From NCBI GenBank assembly GCA_964538875.1, contig CAZIHO010000001.1, forward strand, positions 62,001 through 126,000: DNA of 64,000 nt, written 5' to 3'. How positions within the stretch are numbered: position 1 is the stretch's first letter; every line of letters starts with the position of its first letter. Below are positions 6,997-14,876 of the stretch, in pieces. The translations under genes and the position numbers were made by a program. Under the pieces are notes generated by a model that had not been told where the DNA came from, searched no databases, and was given only the letters and a program-made list of their open reading frames with translations. Source of the stretch: CAZIHO01 sp964538875. Lineage in GTDB: Bacteria; Pseudomonadota; Gammaproteobacteria; Chromatiales; Chromatiaceae.

Positions 6997-8163
6997 GTGG
7001 AACTGGACCTGGAACATTTGCATCAATTTATTCCGCTGGACCGGCTCGGTGAAAAGAGCCTGAGGTATCTGCTGGACCGGATTCGTGTCCTGGAACTCCA
7101 GCGCGGCGAAACCCTGTTCCGTATTGGCGATCAAACCCCGTTCGTCTATTACCTGGTGCAAGGCAAAATACTGCAAATATTCTCTAATGGGGATCGAAAA
7201 GTTCAGGAAGGGGGCACGGACGAATCCCGCTACGCGCTGGGCAATTTGCTTCCGAGACGCATGGACGTGGTCGCGGCGTCGCGGCATACCTTCGTGGCCC
7301 GGCTGGACCGGGATCTGTTGGAAAAGGAATTGACCTGGGGGGACCTGTCCGTCCCGCCAGGTGAGACCGGGGACGCGCACGCCATGGCCAGCACGGCGGC
7401 GGAAATTGAGGAACGGGATTGGAAGTTATCCCTGCTGCGTACCCCTCTATTTGCTAATTTGCCCATGTCCAACGTGCAGGCCTTATTCGAAAAGTTCGAG
7501 GAAGTTTTGGTCAAGGCCGGCCAGGTCATCGTGCGGGAAGGGGAACAGGGAAACTACTTTTACCTCCTTCGCAAAGGACGCTGCAAAGTGGTGCGCCAGT
7601 CGGGCGAGTTGGAAGTGCAACTCAATCACCTCAAGGAGGGCGACGGTTTCGGCGATGAAGCCCTGGTGTCCGACCGGCCTCGGCGAGCGACGGTGGTCAT
7701 GGAGACAGACGGCATTTTGCGCCGGCTGAACAAAGCCAATTTTCAATATTTGATGAAGGCGCCGCTGCTCAAGCGGGTTGAATATGAGGAAGCCCGCAAA
7801 TGGCTGGAGGGCGGGCACTGCATGTTGATCGACGTACGCATGGAGGACGAGTTTGCGGAGAGTCACCTACGGGGCGCCATCAATATTCCGGTGTACCTGC
7901 TCTATCTAAAAAGCCAGGGATTGAGCAAGGGTTTGCGCTACGTCTTTTATTGCGACACCGGCAAACGTGGCGAGGCGGCGGCCTTCATGATGACCCAAAA
8001 GGGATTCCGTTGTTTCGTGCTCAATCGGGCCCGGGACCTGTTGGCCATGGAGGAACCCACGGTCAACCAGCCCAGTCTGACCAGCACCGAGCCTGCGTCC
8101 CAACTCAAGAGTGGCAAGGCCTTGGCTGATCTCCTATCCCGGGGACGCGGCCGGGGCGATTAA
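6997..8163 (+). CDS. Double cyclic-nucleotide-binding domain protein fused to rhodanese
   Basis: 388 aa, GTG start with GAGGAG 8 nt upstream. Domains: degenerate cNMP-binding fold at about 9-115 (GETLFRIGDQTPFVYYLVQG), a second, better conserved one at about 140-250 (LVKAGQVIVREGEQGNYFYLLRKG, GDGFGDEALVSDRPRRATV, close to the phosphate-binding cassette), then a rhodanese domain at about 255-350 (MLIDVRMEDEFAESHLRGAINIP, FYCDTGKRG with the active-loop cysteine). No DNA-binding helix-turn-helix and no membrane segment, so it is not a Crp-type regulator. A cytoplasmic sensor linking cyclic nucleotides to sulfur transfer or redox is an inference. It converges on the RNA ligase gene. Confidence 0.8.
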   Translation: MELDLEHLHQFIPLDRLGEKSLRYLLDRIRVLELQRGETLFRIGDQTPFVYYLVQGKILQIFSNGDRKVQEGGTDESRYALGNLLPRRMDVVAASRHTFVARLDRDLLEKELTWGDLSVPPGETGDAHAMASTAAEIEERDWKLSLLRTPLFANLPMSNVQALFEKFEEVLVKAGQVIVREGEQGNYFYLLRKGRCKVVRQSGELEVQLNHLKEGDGFGDEALVSDRPRRATVVMETDGILRRLNKANFQYLMKAPLLKRVEYEEARKWLEGGHCMLIDVRMEDEFAESHLRGAINIPVYLLYLKSQGLSKGLRYVFYCDTGKRGEAAAFMMTQKGFRCFVLNRARDLLAMEEPTVNQPSLTSTEPASQLKSGKALADLLSRGRGRGD

Positions 8164-8279
8164 CCCGGCTCCCCCATCTGGGCTGGGATGGGCTGATCCT
8201 GGGGGGGTACCCGGTCGCGGTTTCTGGCCTGCCAATCCATCATCGGGGTAGTGGTGCCGCGCCTCGCTTGCGTGGCCCT

Positions 8280-9392
8280 CTAGTCAACTAGGGCCTCGCC
8301 CCGGAACAACTGGTGCAGCAGGCCGGTCAATTTCGGCACCTCCTTGTCAAACTCCAGTACCCAAAAGCCCTGCTCCCATTCCAAGCGTTGTTGCCGGGCA
8401 TGGGTGTGGCCCAGGGTATCCCGCAGTTGGCCCACAAAGATTTCCGCGTTGCGACGGGAGCGAAACCGGCACCGAAAGCGATGGGCGACCCGGCCATCCC
8501 GCTTGAATCCATCAATGGAGCGGAACAGTCCATCCATCAGCACCTCTCCCAACCTCTGGTGGAGTTGGGCGTCTGGACGCAGTCCTTCCTCGTCCATGCC
8601 GAGGGCCAGGCGCAAAATGCGCCCGGTAAAAAAATCCCCAGGTAGTTCCACTAGATCCGACGAGCGCACGCTGATGTCGTAGAGACCGGAATGGCGGGTC
8701 ACGAACTTGGTCCGATGGGCGATGGGTTCATCCGCCTTGAGCACCAATCCTTCCCGCTGGTCCTGCTCCAAGCGCCCGTTGAGGGCCTGAACCTGTTCCC
8801 ATTGATGCGCCTGGAACCGTCCCAGCACCGGCGCCAGGGGCAGGCCGAAGCGGTCGGCGAGGTCCAGTTTCTCCGGCACCGGCAGGAAACGGTTGTCGAG
8901 CGGGTGGAGCAGGTCGATCACAAATGCCTGTACGTCGCTGGCCACGTAGGGGGGGCTGCCCAGGGAGTAAGGGTTGTCAGGTCCCACTATTTCGGCGCAG
9001 GGGATCAAGTCTGGATGCTGCTCGAAGATCGTCAGGTCCAATAGGTCCGGCAGGCGGTCCGACGTGAAAGGGCAGAGATACCCGCCCCGGGTAATAGCCA
9101 CCACCCGGTCTCCCACCCGCGCCAGCCGGACGTTGTAGCCGTCCATTTTTTCTTCGGCCCAGAAATAGCCAGGAAATTGCTGGCGCAAGCCGGGCTTCAA
9201 GCGGAAGATACGACCGATGTGGGGGTAACCAGGGATCAGGCGGCCGACCAGCTGGACGGTGCCCTTGGCGTAGCCCAGGTGGCTGTCCGTCAAGCGTACG
9301 TAGTTCAGGTCTTCAAAGGATTCCCAGCGCGCCTTGCGGTGTTCTAAGGCGGACCGTATGGGGGGCGGGAGGGACGCGGTATCCTGGGTCAT
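8280..9392 (-). CDS. ATP-dependent RNA ligase, archaeal Rnl3 (Pab1020/MthRnl) type
   Basis: 370 aa. Nucleotidyltransferase motif I is EEKMDGYNVR, with Lys82 as the predicted AMP-accepting lysine; motif III-like ECAEIVG region reads CAEIVGPDNPY, and motif IV is EGLVLK, followed by a lysine in HRTKFVT (motif V region). The length and the C-terminal helical extension (LHQRLGEVLMDGLFRSIDGF) fit the homodimeric archaeal ligases that seal or circularise 5'-phosphate/3'-OH RNA ends. It differs from T4 Rnl1/Rnl2 and RtcB. Neighbours give no RtcA or kinase-phosphatase partner. Bacterial occurrences of this family are known but uncommon; physiological substrate unknown. Confidence 0.8.
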   Translation of the reverse strand: MTQDTASLPPPIRSALEHRKARWESFEDLNYVRLTDSHLGYAKGTVQLVGRLIPGYPHIGRIFRLKPGLRQQFPGYFWAEEKMDGYNVRLARVGDRVVAITRGGYLCPFTSDRLPDLLDLTIFEQHPDLIPCAEIVGPDNPYSLGSPPYVASDVQAFVIDLLHPLDNRFLPVPEKLDLADRFGLPLAPVLGRFQAHQWEQVQALNGRLEQDQREGLVLKADEPIAHRTKFVTRHSGLYDISVRSSDLVELPGDFFTGRILRLALGMDEEGLRPDAQLHQRLGEVLMDGLFRSIDGFKRDGRVAHRFRCRFRSRRNAEIFVGQLRDTLGHTHARQQRLEWEQGFWVLEFDKEVPKLTGLLHQLFRGEALVD

Positions 9393-9669
9393 GGCATGCC
9401 TGGTTTCCTGGACAGAGGGGACCGGCTGGGCTCTGGGACCTGTGCCTCGGTCAGCGTACTGCCCCGGTGGGAAGCCGTCAATCGACCCGCCGCCGCTGTC
9501 CAGATTCGCGACGCCGTACCGCCTGTGCTACCTTTTACCCAATCCCACGGCCCGGCAAATTTGATAACGGGCTTTTGTCTCAATGGGTTGGGTCTTGGTT
9601 GCCGAACCCTCCCACGATCATTTGAGACACCCTCGGGGCGCCGCCGCCCCAGTCGAGGACCTAAATGGT

Positions 9670-10755
9670 ATGACTCCCTTCTCATCGGATCTCACCCGTG
9701 TCGTGTTGGCGGTGCTGTCCATCGGTGTCTTGATCGCCTCCTCCTTCTGGGTATTGCGGCCATTTCTGCCCGCGATCATTTGGTCCACCATGTTGGTGGT
9801 GGCCACCTGGCCGGTGATGCTGCGGGTCCAGGCGCGGCTGTGGAACCGGCGGTCGCTGGCGGTGACGGTGATGACGTTGATTCTGATCCTGCTGTTGGTC
9901 ATCCCCCTGTCAGTCGCCATTTCCACCATCGTGGACCACGCGGACCAGTTGGTGGATCTCGCCCGTTATCTCACTACCTTTACCCTGCCGCCGTTACCCG
10001 CGTGGGTGGAAGGCGTCCCCCTGGCGGGGCCGAAAATCGTTCAGGTCTGGAACCAGGTGGCGGCGTCTGGCTTGCATGAACTGTTCGCCAAGGTGGCGCC
10101 CTACACGGGTGTGGTGACCAGTTGGTTCGTTGCGGAGGTGGGTAGTTTCGGCCTTCTGTTCCTGCAGTTTTTGTTGACCGTCATCGTGTCCGCCATTCTG
10201 TACGCCGAGGGGGACGGGGCGGCCGCTTGGATGTTGCACTTCGGACACCGGTTGGCCGGCGAGCAAGGCGCTCAGGCCGTGGTGTTGGCGAGCCGGGCGA
10301 TTCGCGGCGTGGCGTTGGGGGTGGTGGTGACCGCCTTGGCCCAGTCCATCATGGGTGGCATCGGGTTGGCCATCGCCGGCGTGCCCCTGGCCGCCGTGTT
10401 GACTGCCGTTATGTTTATGCTCTGCATCGCCCAATTGGGGCCGATCCTGGTGTTGGCGCCAGCGGTGATCTGGACCTACTGGAGCGGTGAGTCCGGATGG
10501 GGCACCTTTCTGTTGGTCTGGACCCTGGTGGTGGGCCTGATGGACAATTTTCTGCGTCCGATGCTGATCCGCAAGGGCGCGGATCTGTCCCTGCTGCTCA
10601 TCTTTGCCGGAGTCATCGGCGGCATGTTCGCGTTTGGCCTGGTTGGCATCTTCATCGGCCCGGTGGTGCTGGCGGTGGCCTTTACACTTCTGGACGCCTG
10701 GGTCAGCCAGGATAAGGAGCAAGGAGCCGCGTCCGATCATCAATCAACTGGTTGA
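9670..10755 (+). CDS. AI-2E family (PerM/YdiK-like) membrane transporter
   Basis: About 361 aa from ATG 9670, chosen because GAGGA lies about 10 nt upstream and the longer reading from 9583 adds a soluble, unlikely N-terminus. The protein has the family layout: paired N-terminal helices, a hydrophilic domain (about 75-140), then a cluster of five or six C-terminal helices including LCIAQLGPILVLAPAVIW and the conserved DNFLRPMLIRKGADLSLLLIFAGVIGGM block. Members export small molecules, or ions in some Na+/H+ antiporters; E. coli YdiK is the closest in pattern. Divergent from the RNA ligase gene. Confidence 0.85.
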   Translation: MTPFSSDLTRVVLAVLSIGVLIASSFWVLRPFLPAIIWSTMLVVATWPVMLRVQARLWNRRSLAVTVMTLILILLLVIPLSVAISTIVDHADQLVDLARYLTTFTLPPLPAWVEGVPLAGPKIVQVWNQVAASGLHELFAKVAPYTGVVTSWFVAEVGSFGLLFLQFLLTVIVSAILYAEGDGAAAWMLHFGHRLAGEQGAQAVVLASRAIRGVALGVVVTALAQSIMGGIGLAIAGVPLAAVLTAVMFMLCIAQLGPILVLAPAVIWTYWSGESGWGTFLLVWTLVVGLMDNFLRPMLIRKGADLSLLLIFAGVIGGMFAFGLVGIFIGPVVLAVAFTLLDAWVSQDKEQGAASDHQSTG

Positions 10756-11130
10756 TCCTGGTTGGTTTCCCTGGGAATCGCTGACACTTCTGAGTACTTG
10801 GACGGCGGAATTCTAGGTCCTTGCACAGGTCGAAAGATTGGTTTGGCAGGTATTCTGGTACTCTATTAAACTCCTTTATCAATCCTGACCGCCGTGGTAC
10901 AGTGGGTTCAGATCAGGCGGTAATGATTAAATTTACTATATAAGATATTCCGCTTTGTCGAGGGGAGGCGCCTCGACCTTGAATCAATTTCTTAATGGAT
11001 CCCGATGATGCACATCCTTGACTTGGATGAGTGTTGTTGTGCCTGGGAAGGCATTGCTTGGGTGCCCCTGTCTTTCGGGAGCCTGATCCCGAAGTTAGGT
11101 ACCAGAATATAACGAGGAGTGACGTAACCA
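10756..11130 (+). promoter_or_regulatory. Leader region of rquA with three consecutive hairpins
   Basis: The 375 bases before rquA have no ORF. An AT-rich patch around 10925-10950 could hold the promoter. Downstream of it are three local inverted repeats: 10957-10963 with 10971-10977 (7-bp arms), 11013-11017 with 11025-11029, possibly extended by GCACA/TGTGC arms, and 11074-11080 with 11087-11093 (7-bp arms). The last lies just upstream of the GAGGAG ribosome site (11113-11118). It does not match a riboswitch class I know. Confidence 0.4.
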
Positions 11131-11871
11131 ATGGCAGAATTTCCTAGCGGTAAAACCCTGGATGGCGGCTTGGCGATGCCTATCCAGTGCCCTTCCTTCG
11201 AACCTGGGCTGCCTGCCTATTTGCGGCAAACCTATTGGTGGGCCTACCTGGACCCTCGGGCGGTGCGGTTTTTCGATCAGCAAGTCATCGTAAACAGCAT
11301 TCTTTGGGGTAATTTCGTTCGCCTCAAAGAGGCCGCTCTAGCGGAGGTGGACCCTCTGGAATCGGCGCGCATGCTCCAGGTGGCCTGCGTGTATGGGGAC
11401 TTTACCCCGAGCCTGGCCAGCCGCATGGGCGCTGGGTCCCACCTGGACGTGGTGGACGTGGCGCCGATCCAACTGCGGAATCTGGAACGCAAACTGGAAA
11501 GTCAGGACCAAGTGAACCTGCACTTACAGGATGCGTCCAAACTGGGTTTCGCGGACGAATCCTTCGACCAGGTGCAGGTATTCTTTCTGTTACACGAACT
11601 GCCGGACGCGGTACGCCGCAAGGCGGTGCGGGAGGCGCTGCGGGTTACCCGGCGGGGTGGCAAGCTGGTATTTGTCGATTACCATCGGCCCACCGCCTGG
11701 AACCCCCATCGCTACTTCATGCCGTTGGTATTCAAGCTACTGGAACCCTATGCCCTGGACATGTGGGAGCTGGAAATCGAGAGCTGGCTACCCGCTGAGC
11801 TAGGTTTTTCCGGGGTAGAGAAGACGACCTATTTTGGTGATCTATACCAAAAGGTGGTCGTGACCCGCTAA
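11131..11871 (+). CDS. rquA: Rhodoquinone biosynthesis enzyme RquA (methyltransferase-like)
   Basis: 246 aa class I SAM-dependent methyltransferase fold with RquA features: N-terminal YLRQTYWWAYLDPRAVRFFD (30-49), non-canonical motif I LQVACVYGDFT (82-92) in place of the usual GxGxG, VDVAPIQLRNL, the FFLLHELPDAVRR block and a GGKLVFVDYHRP strand. RquA converts ubiquinone to rhodoquinone by replacing a methoxy group with an amino group, using SAM as amino donor, giving a low-potential quinone for fumarate reduction under low oxygen. It stands alone, behind a structured leader, which suggests independent regulation. A relative in the same superfamily with another function is the main alternative. 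Confidence 0.78.
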   Translation: MAEFPSGKTLDGGLAMPIQCPSFEPGLPAYLRQTYWWAYLDPRAVRFFDQQVIVNSILWGNFVRLKEAALAEVDPLESARMLQVACVYGDFTPSLASRMGAGSHLDVVDVAPIQLRNLERKLESQDQVNLHLQDASKLGFADESFDQVQVFFLLHELPDAVRRKAVREALRVTRRGGKLVFVDYHRPTAWNPHRYFMPLVFKLLEPYALDMWELEIESWLPAELGFSGVEKTTYFGDLYQKVVVTR

Positions 11872-11961
11872 TAGGACAAGCGGTACAAGGATGTGCCGCG
11901 TGGCCGCGAACCCGGATTCGGCGCTGGCCTAGCGGTGAATTTATCCAGGTGTTCCCGCGGC

Positions 11962-12960
11962 TCAGCGCCTGGATCCGGTTGCCAGGCGGCTCAGCCGCAG
12001 CCCCAGGCGCAGCAACCCCCGTACCCCGCTGGTAACCAGGCTCCAACCCCGAGGCGGGATGGTGGGCGCATTCCAATCAAAATCTAGGAGCCGCTCCAGA
12101 AACTGGCGGCGGACGCAGCCCTCGAGGCTGAATACATGGATGTCCGGACAGCGCTGGGCCACTAGACGCAAATCCCGGGCGAATTCATCCCAGGTCAATA
12201 CGTCCGGTTGATTCCAGCCGTCCAGTTGAATCCCGCCCCCGGTCAGCCCGACGCCCACCGACTGGGCGTCCCGCGCGTACTGCCACATAAAGCCGACCCC
12301 AAAGGGACGAAAAAAACTACTATAGAGCATGGTGACCCGACGGTCCATGGGCAGGTCCGTGACTCGTAGCAGGCGCTGGATCAATTCCGACCCGGTCAGG
12401 CGTTCATCAATGAGAAAGGCCAACTCGTAGCTGTCGCACCGGTAGCCGTCCCCGTGGATGCGTTCCACGAGCTGCCCGTACGTCGCGCGGGCCGCGCTGA
12501 CCATGCTGCCGCTGGCGCAGCGGCATAGGATGCGCCACGGAATCACATGCTTTTTCTGTAGCATCAAATGAAATTCCGCCACGTCCGGTTCTAGGTCCAG
12601 GCCCATGCCGTCCCAGACCAGCCCCTGTTCCTGGGTCCATTCCCGCAGCCGGCCATAGTAGTTGAGGGCATCCTCGCCGTTGCCGAGGTGATACCAGTAG
12701 CCCTGTTCCATGGGCAGTAGATGCCAAGCGACCACCGGAATACCGGCCTGATTGAGACGCCGCACCAACTCCGCCCGCTGGGGCGAAAAGTCCATGATGC
12801 CCAGGCTGATGCTGGCGCCCAGCGATTGGAGCCGGGGAATCAGTAGCGGGTCGGCAAACAACTCCACCAGTGGCTCTGGTTCCAGCTCACAAAAAAAAGT
12901 GAGCCGGGGCCCGGCGCTTGGCTCACTCCACCAGGATTTGCGCAACGGTATTGACGTCAT
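11962..12960 (-). CDS. Unknown protein, possibly glycosidase-like TIM barrel
   Basis: 332 aa without signal peptide. The alternating strand-helix pattern (LTFFCELEP, GIPVVAWHLLP, LVWDGMGLDLEPD, VTMLYSSFFRPFG, IHVFSLEGCVRRQFLERLL) looks like a (beta/alpha)8 barrel, and GLDLEPD on a strand resembles the acidic catalytic strand of glycoside hydrolases; this is pattern-based. Its start overlaps the end of the MinD-like gene by 38 bases, so the two are co-translated and probably act together. The C-terminus is basic and possibly amphipathic (about 305-332). Confidence 0.55.
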   Translation of the reverse strand: MTSIPLRKSWWSEPSAGPRLTFFCELEPEPLVELFADPLLIPRLQSLGASISLGIMDFSPQRAELVRRLNQAGIPVVAWHLLPMEQGYWYHLGNGEDALNYYGRLREWTQEQGLVWDGMGLDLEPDVAEFHLMLQKKHVIPWRILCRCASGSMVSAARATYGQLVERIHGDGYRCDSYELAFLIDERLTGSELIQRLLRVTDLPMDRRVTMLYSSFFRPFGVGFMWQYARDAQSVGVGLTGGGIQLDGWNQPDVLTWDEFARDLRLVAQRCPDIHVFSLEGCVRRQFLERLLDFDWNAPTIPPRGWSLVTSGVRGLLRLGLRLSRLATGSRR

Positions 12961-13678
12961 GGGTCTTAATGGACTTTACCGGCACCGGTCGAAAGCCAGC
13001 CTGGGTCGCCCGGCAGGCCAGGCGCAGGCAGGCGCTGTAGGATGGGTTGACCGGCCCTCCGTTGTAGTCCATGTCCACCGCCAACAACAGATCCGCGAGT
13101 TGGCCGCAGATGATCCCAGAAAAAGAATCATATCCGGTGTTGGCGTTGCAGAGCACATAGTCGTAGTGCTCCGACCACTCGTCCTTCAGAAATTGGAAGA
13201 ATTGGCCGCCTTGCTGAGCGTCGAACAGATGATCAAAGTCGATGGGCGCCAACAGTTCCAACACGTCGCCGTGATTGCCGGGAAGGAAATGAATCCGCTC
13301 CTGAGTGGGCACTGGCACCGCCCGCTGGATCACCTCCGGCATCAGCCGCCCGTGTAGGCTTTTGACCGCCGGTAAATTGAGCAAGCCGAGGGTCTGGGGC
13401 GCAAGCTCGGCGGCAGGATCCAGGTGCGCCTGGTGCAGGGTTTGGTAGTCCTCGATGATGTCGTACAGATTGTGGCCATGCTCGCAGGTGGGCCAGGTGC
13501 CGAAGATCTTGGCGATGTTATGGTGCAGACCACCGATCTCGTACAGATAACCGTCTAACAGCAGGACCTGATGCCCCTGGTCCGCTAGAAATTTAGCGGC
13601 CTTCACCACCAGGGCCGATTTGCCGGAACCCCGCACCATCGAATGAAAGGAAATCATTTTCATGCGCGCTAAAGCCAC
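12923..13678 (-). CDS. MinD/ParA-like P-loop ATPase with altered Walker motifs
   Basis: 251 aa. The P-loop reads SMVRGSGKSALV: GSGKS is intact, but the MinD/ParA signature lysine of KGG is an arginine. The following strand LLLDGYLYEIGGLHHNIAKIFG keeps the Walker A' aspartate but lacks the usual D-x-D pattern. Later strands (YDYVLCNANTGYDS, ADLLLAVDMDYNG) follow the deviant P-loop ATPase fold. The altered signature suggests changed hydrolysis or dimerisation. Start could be 13678, 13663 or 13657; no clear ribosome site. Overlap with the downstream TIM-barrel-like gene defines an operon. Function unknown; a role in positioning or regulating envelope polymer synthesis is speculation from the glycosyltransferase nearby. 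Confidence 0.65.
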   Translation of the reverse strand: MALARMKMISFHSMVRGSGKSALVVKAAKFLADQGHQVLLLDGYLYEIGGLHHNIAKIFGTWPTCEHGHNLYDIIEDYQTLHQAHLDPAAELAPQTLGLLNLPAVKSLHGRLMPEVIQRAVPVPTQERIHFLPGNHGDVLELLAPIDFDHLFDAQQGGQFFQFLKDEWSEHYDYVLCNANTGYDSFSGIICGQLADLLLAVDMDYNGGPVNPSYSACLRLACRATQAGFRPVPVKSIKTHDVNTVAQILVE

Positions 13679-13838
13679 TTATAAGGCATTATAAACCCTT
13701 TGATCTGCCGACACTCACCTCTGGGGTGGCGCGACGAGGGCGGGATGCTGCTCTGCGGACTACGACCGTCCCGGCCTTTTTTTAGGTGGGAGGCACCGTC
13801 GGGCAACTATTTTTTTTCGAGCCTGCGCCAGGAAGCGC

Positions 13839-14651
13839 CTATTTGCGTACCTCATACCAAAACCGGCACTGACTCTTTTGCCGAAGCTTTTCCCGGGAAT
13901 TCCACAGAAGATGGGCGTTGCTTTTCAACATTTCTAGTCCTCCATATTTTTGGAATTTGCGCGCGGAAGTCAGTATTTTATGGGTTTTGGAATACTTGAT
14001 GATCTGCCAGCGCTGATTGACCTTACGGCCTTCCTCCCGCAAACGGGTCGCCAAGGTAAATTCTTCTCCGGCGAAATAGCTTTCATCAAACCCGCCGGCC
14101 TGGTCAAAGGCCGCCCGCAGACAGTATAGGAAAGGTCCCACGGTGACATTCCGCAATGCCAATGGCAGGTTGATGAAATAGCGGAATATCATGCGGCTGA
14201 ACCAACCCGCATCCGGCTCCACCCAGGCACCGCCGCCAATGACCTCCCCGGAATCCAACAGGCTGACCACCTTAGACAGGATATCCCCTTGCACCAGGGT
14301 ATCTGCGTCCAGGAACACTAAATAATCACCCCGCGCCGCCCGCGCCCCACTGTTGCGGGCGCGGGCGATTTGATTGACGGGCTCAAAAATGACCCGGGCG
14401 CCTGCCTTGCGGGCCACGCGGGCGGTGGTGTCCGTGGAATTGTTGTCCACCACGATGATTTCCGATTGCTCCCGGCAGGCGCTCAGGGCCGCCTTGACCC
14501 CGTCCAGGGTACGGCCCAACAATTGTTCCTCGTTGTACGCGGGAATTACCACGGACAAGCGGATCAGCTGTCCCCGGGAGGGTGCCGAAAAGTCGGTCGG
14601 CGCGGCCGGATTGGGATTCGCCGCTCCATCGATAACGGATTCTTGACGCAA
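13839..14651 (-). CDS. Family 2 glycosyltransferase
   Basis: 270 aa GT-A fold enzyme. Visible are the N-terminal nucleotide-binding strand LSVVIPAYNEEQLLGRTL (about 32-49), the VDNNSTDTT strand, ARARNSGARAARGDYLVFLDADT with the DAD metal/nucleotide-sugar motif, and GGFDESYFAGEEFTLATRL, containing the acceptor-side ED-like motif. There is no strong membrane helix, so it is a cytoplasmic or peripheral enzyme transferring a sugar from a nucleotide-sugar to an unknown acceptor. It lies on the same strand as the MinD-like gene, which starts 160 bases downstream; joint transcription is possible. Confidence 0.8.
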   Translation of the reverse strand: MRQESVIDGAANPNPAAPTDFSAPSRGQLIRLSVVIPAYNEEQLLGRTLDGVKAALSACREQSEIIVVDNNSTDTTARVARKAGARVIFEPVNQIARARNSGARAARGDYLVFLDADTLVQGDILSKVVSLLDSGEVIGGGAWVEPDAGWFSRMIFRYFINLPLALRNVTVGPFLYCLRAAFDQAGGFDESYFAGEEFTLATRLREEGRKVNQRWQIIKYSKTHKILTSARKFQKYGGLEMLKSNAHLLWNSREKLRQKSQCRFWYEVRK

Positions 14652-14876
14652 ACGAGTCGGTTCCTAAGTAACAAAAATATCGCCAATATCTTTTTGGCCG
14701 CACAGAAAGCACTTGGGAAGCCATGAACCCCGGCTTATCCCGTGCCTTCAGGTGCGCCGGTTATGTTATTGCAAAAATGATGCCGCGTCCTGTTAAATTG
14801 GTTCTGACTGCTTGAACACGAGGGTACCTGCTTAGATGTTTTCATGGGCGTTTAGCCGCCTTGGCGAGGGGATGAC

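Noticed and set aside
6628..7380. Minus-strand frame of 250 codons overlapping the cNMP/rhodanese gene
   Set aside because: Mostly antisense to the real gene, no ribosome site or domains.
10979..10987. TTGAATCAA before rquA as an oxygen-responsive FNR box
   Set aside because: Half sites overlap with the wrong spacing; tempting because of rquA function but not supported.
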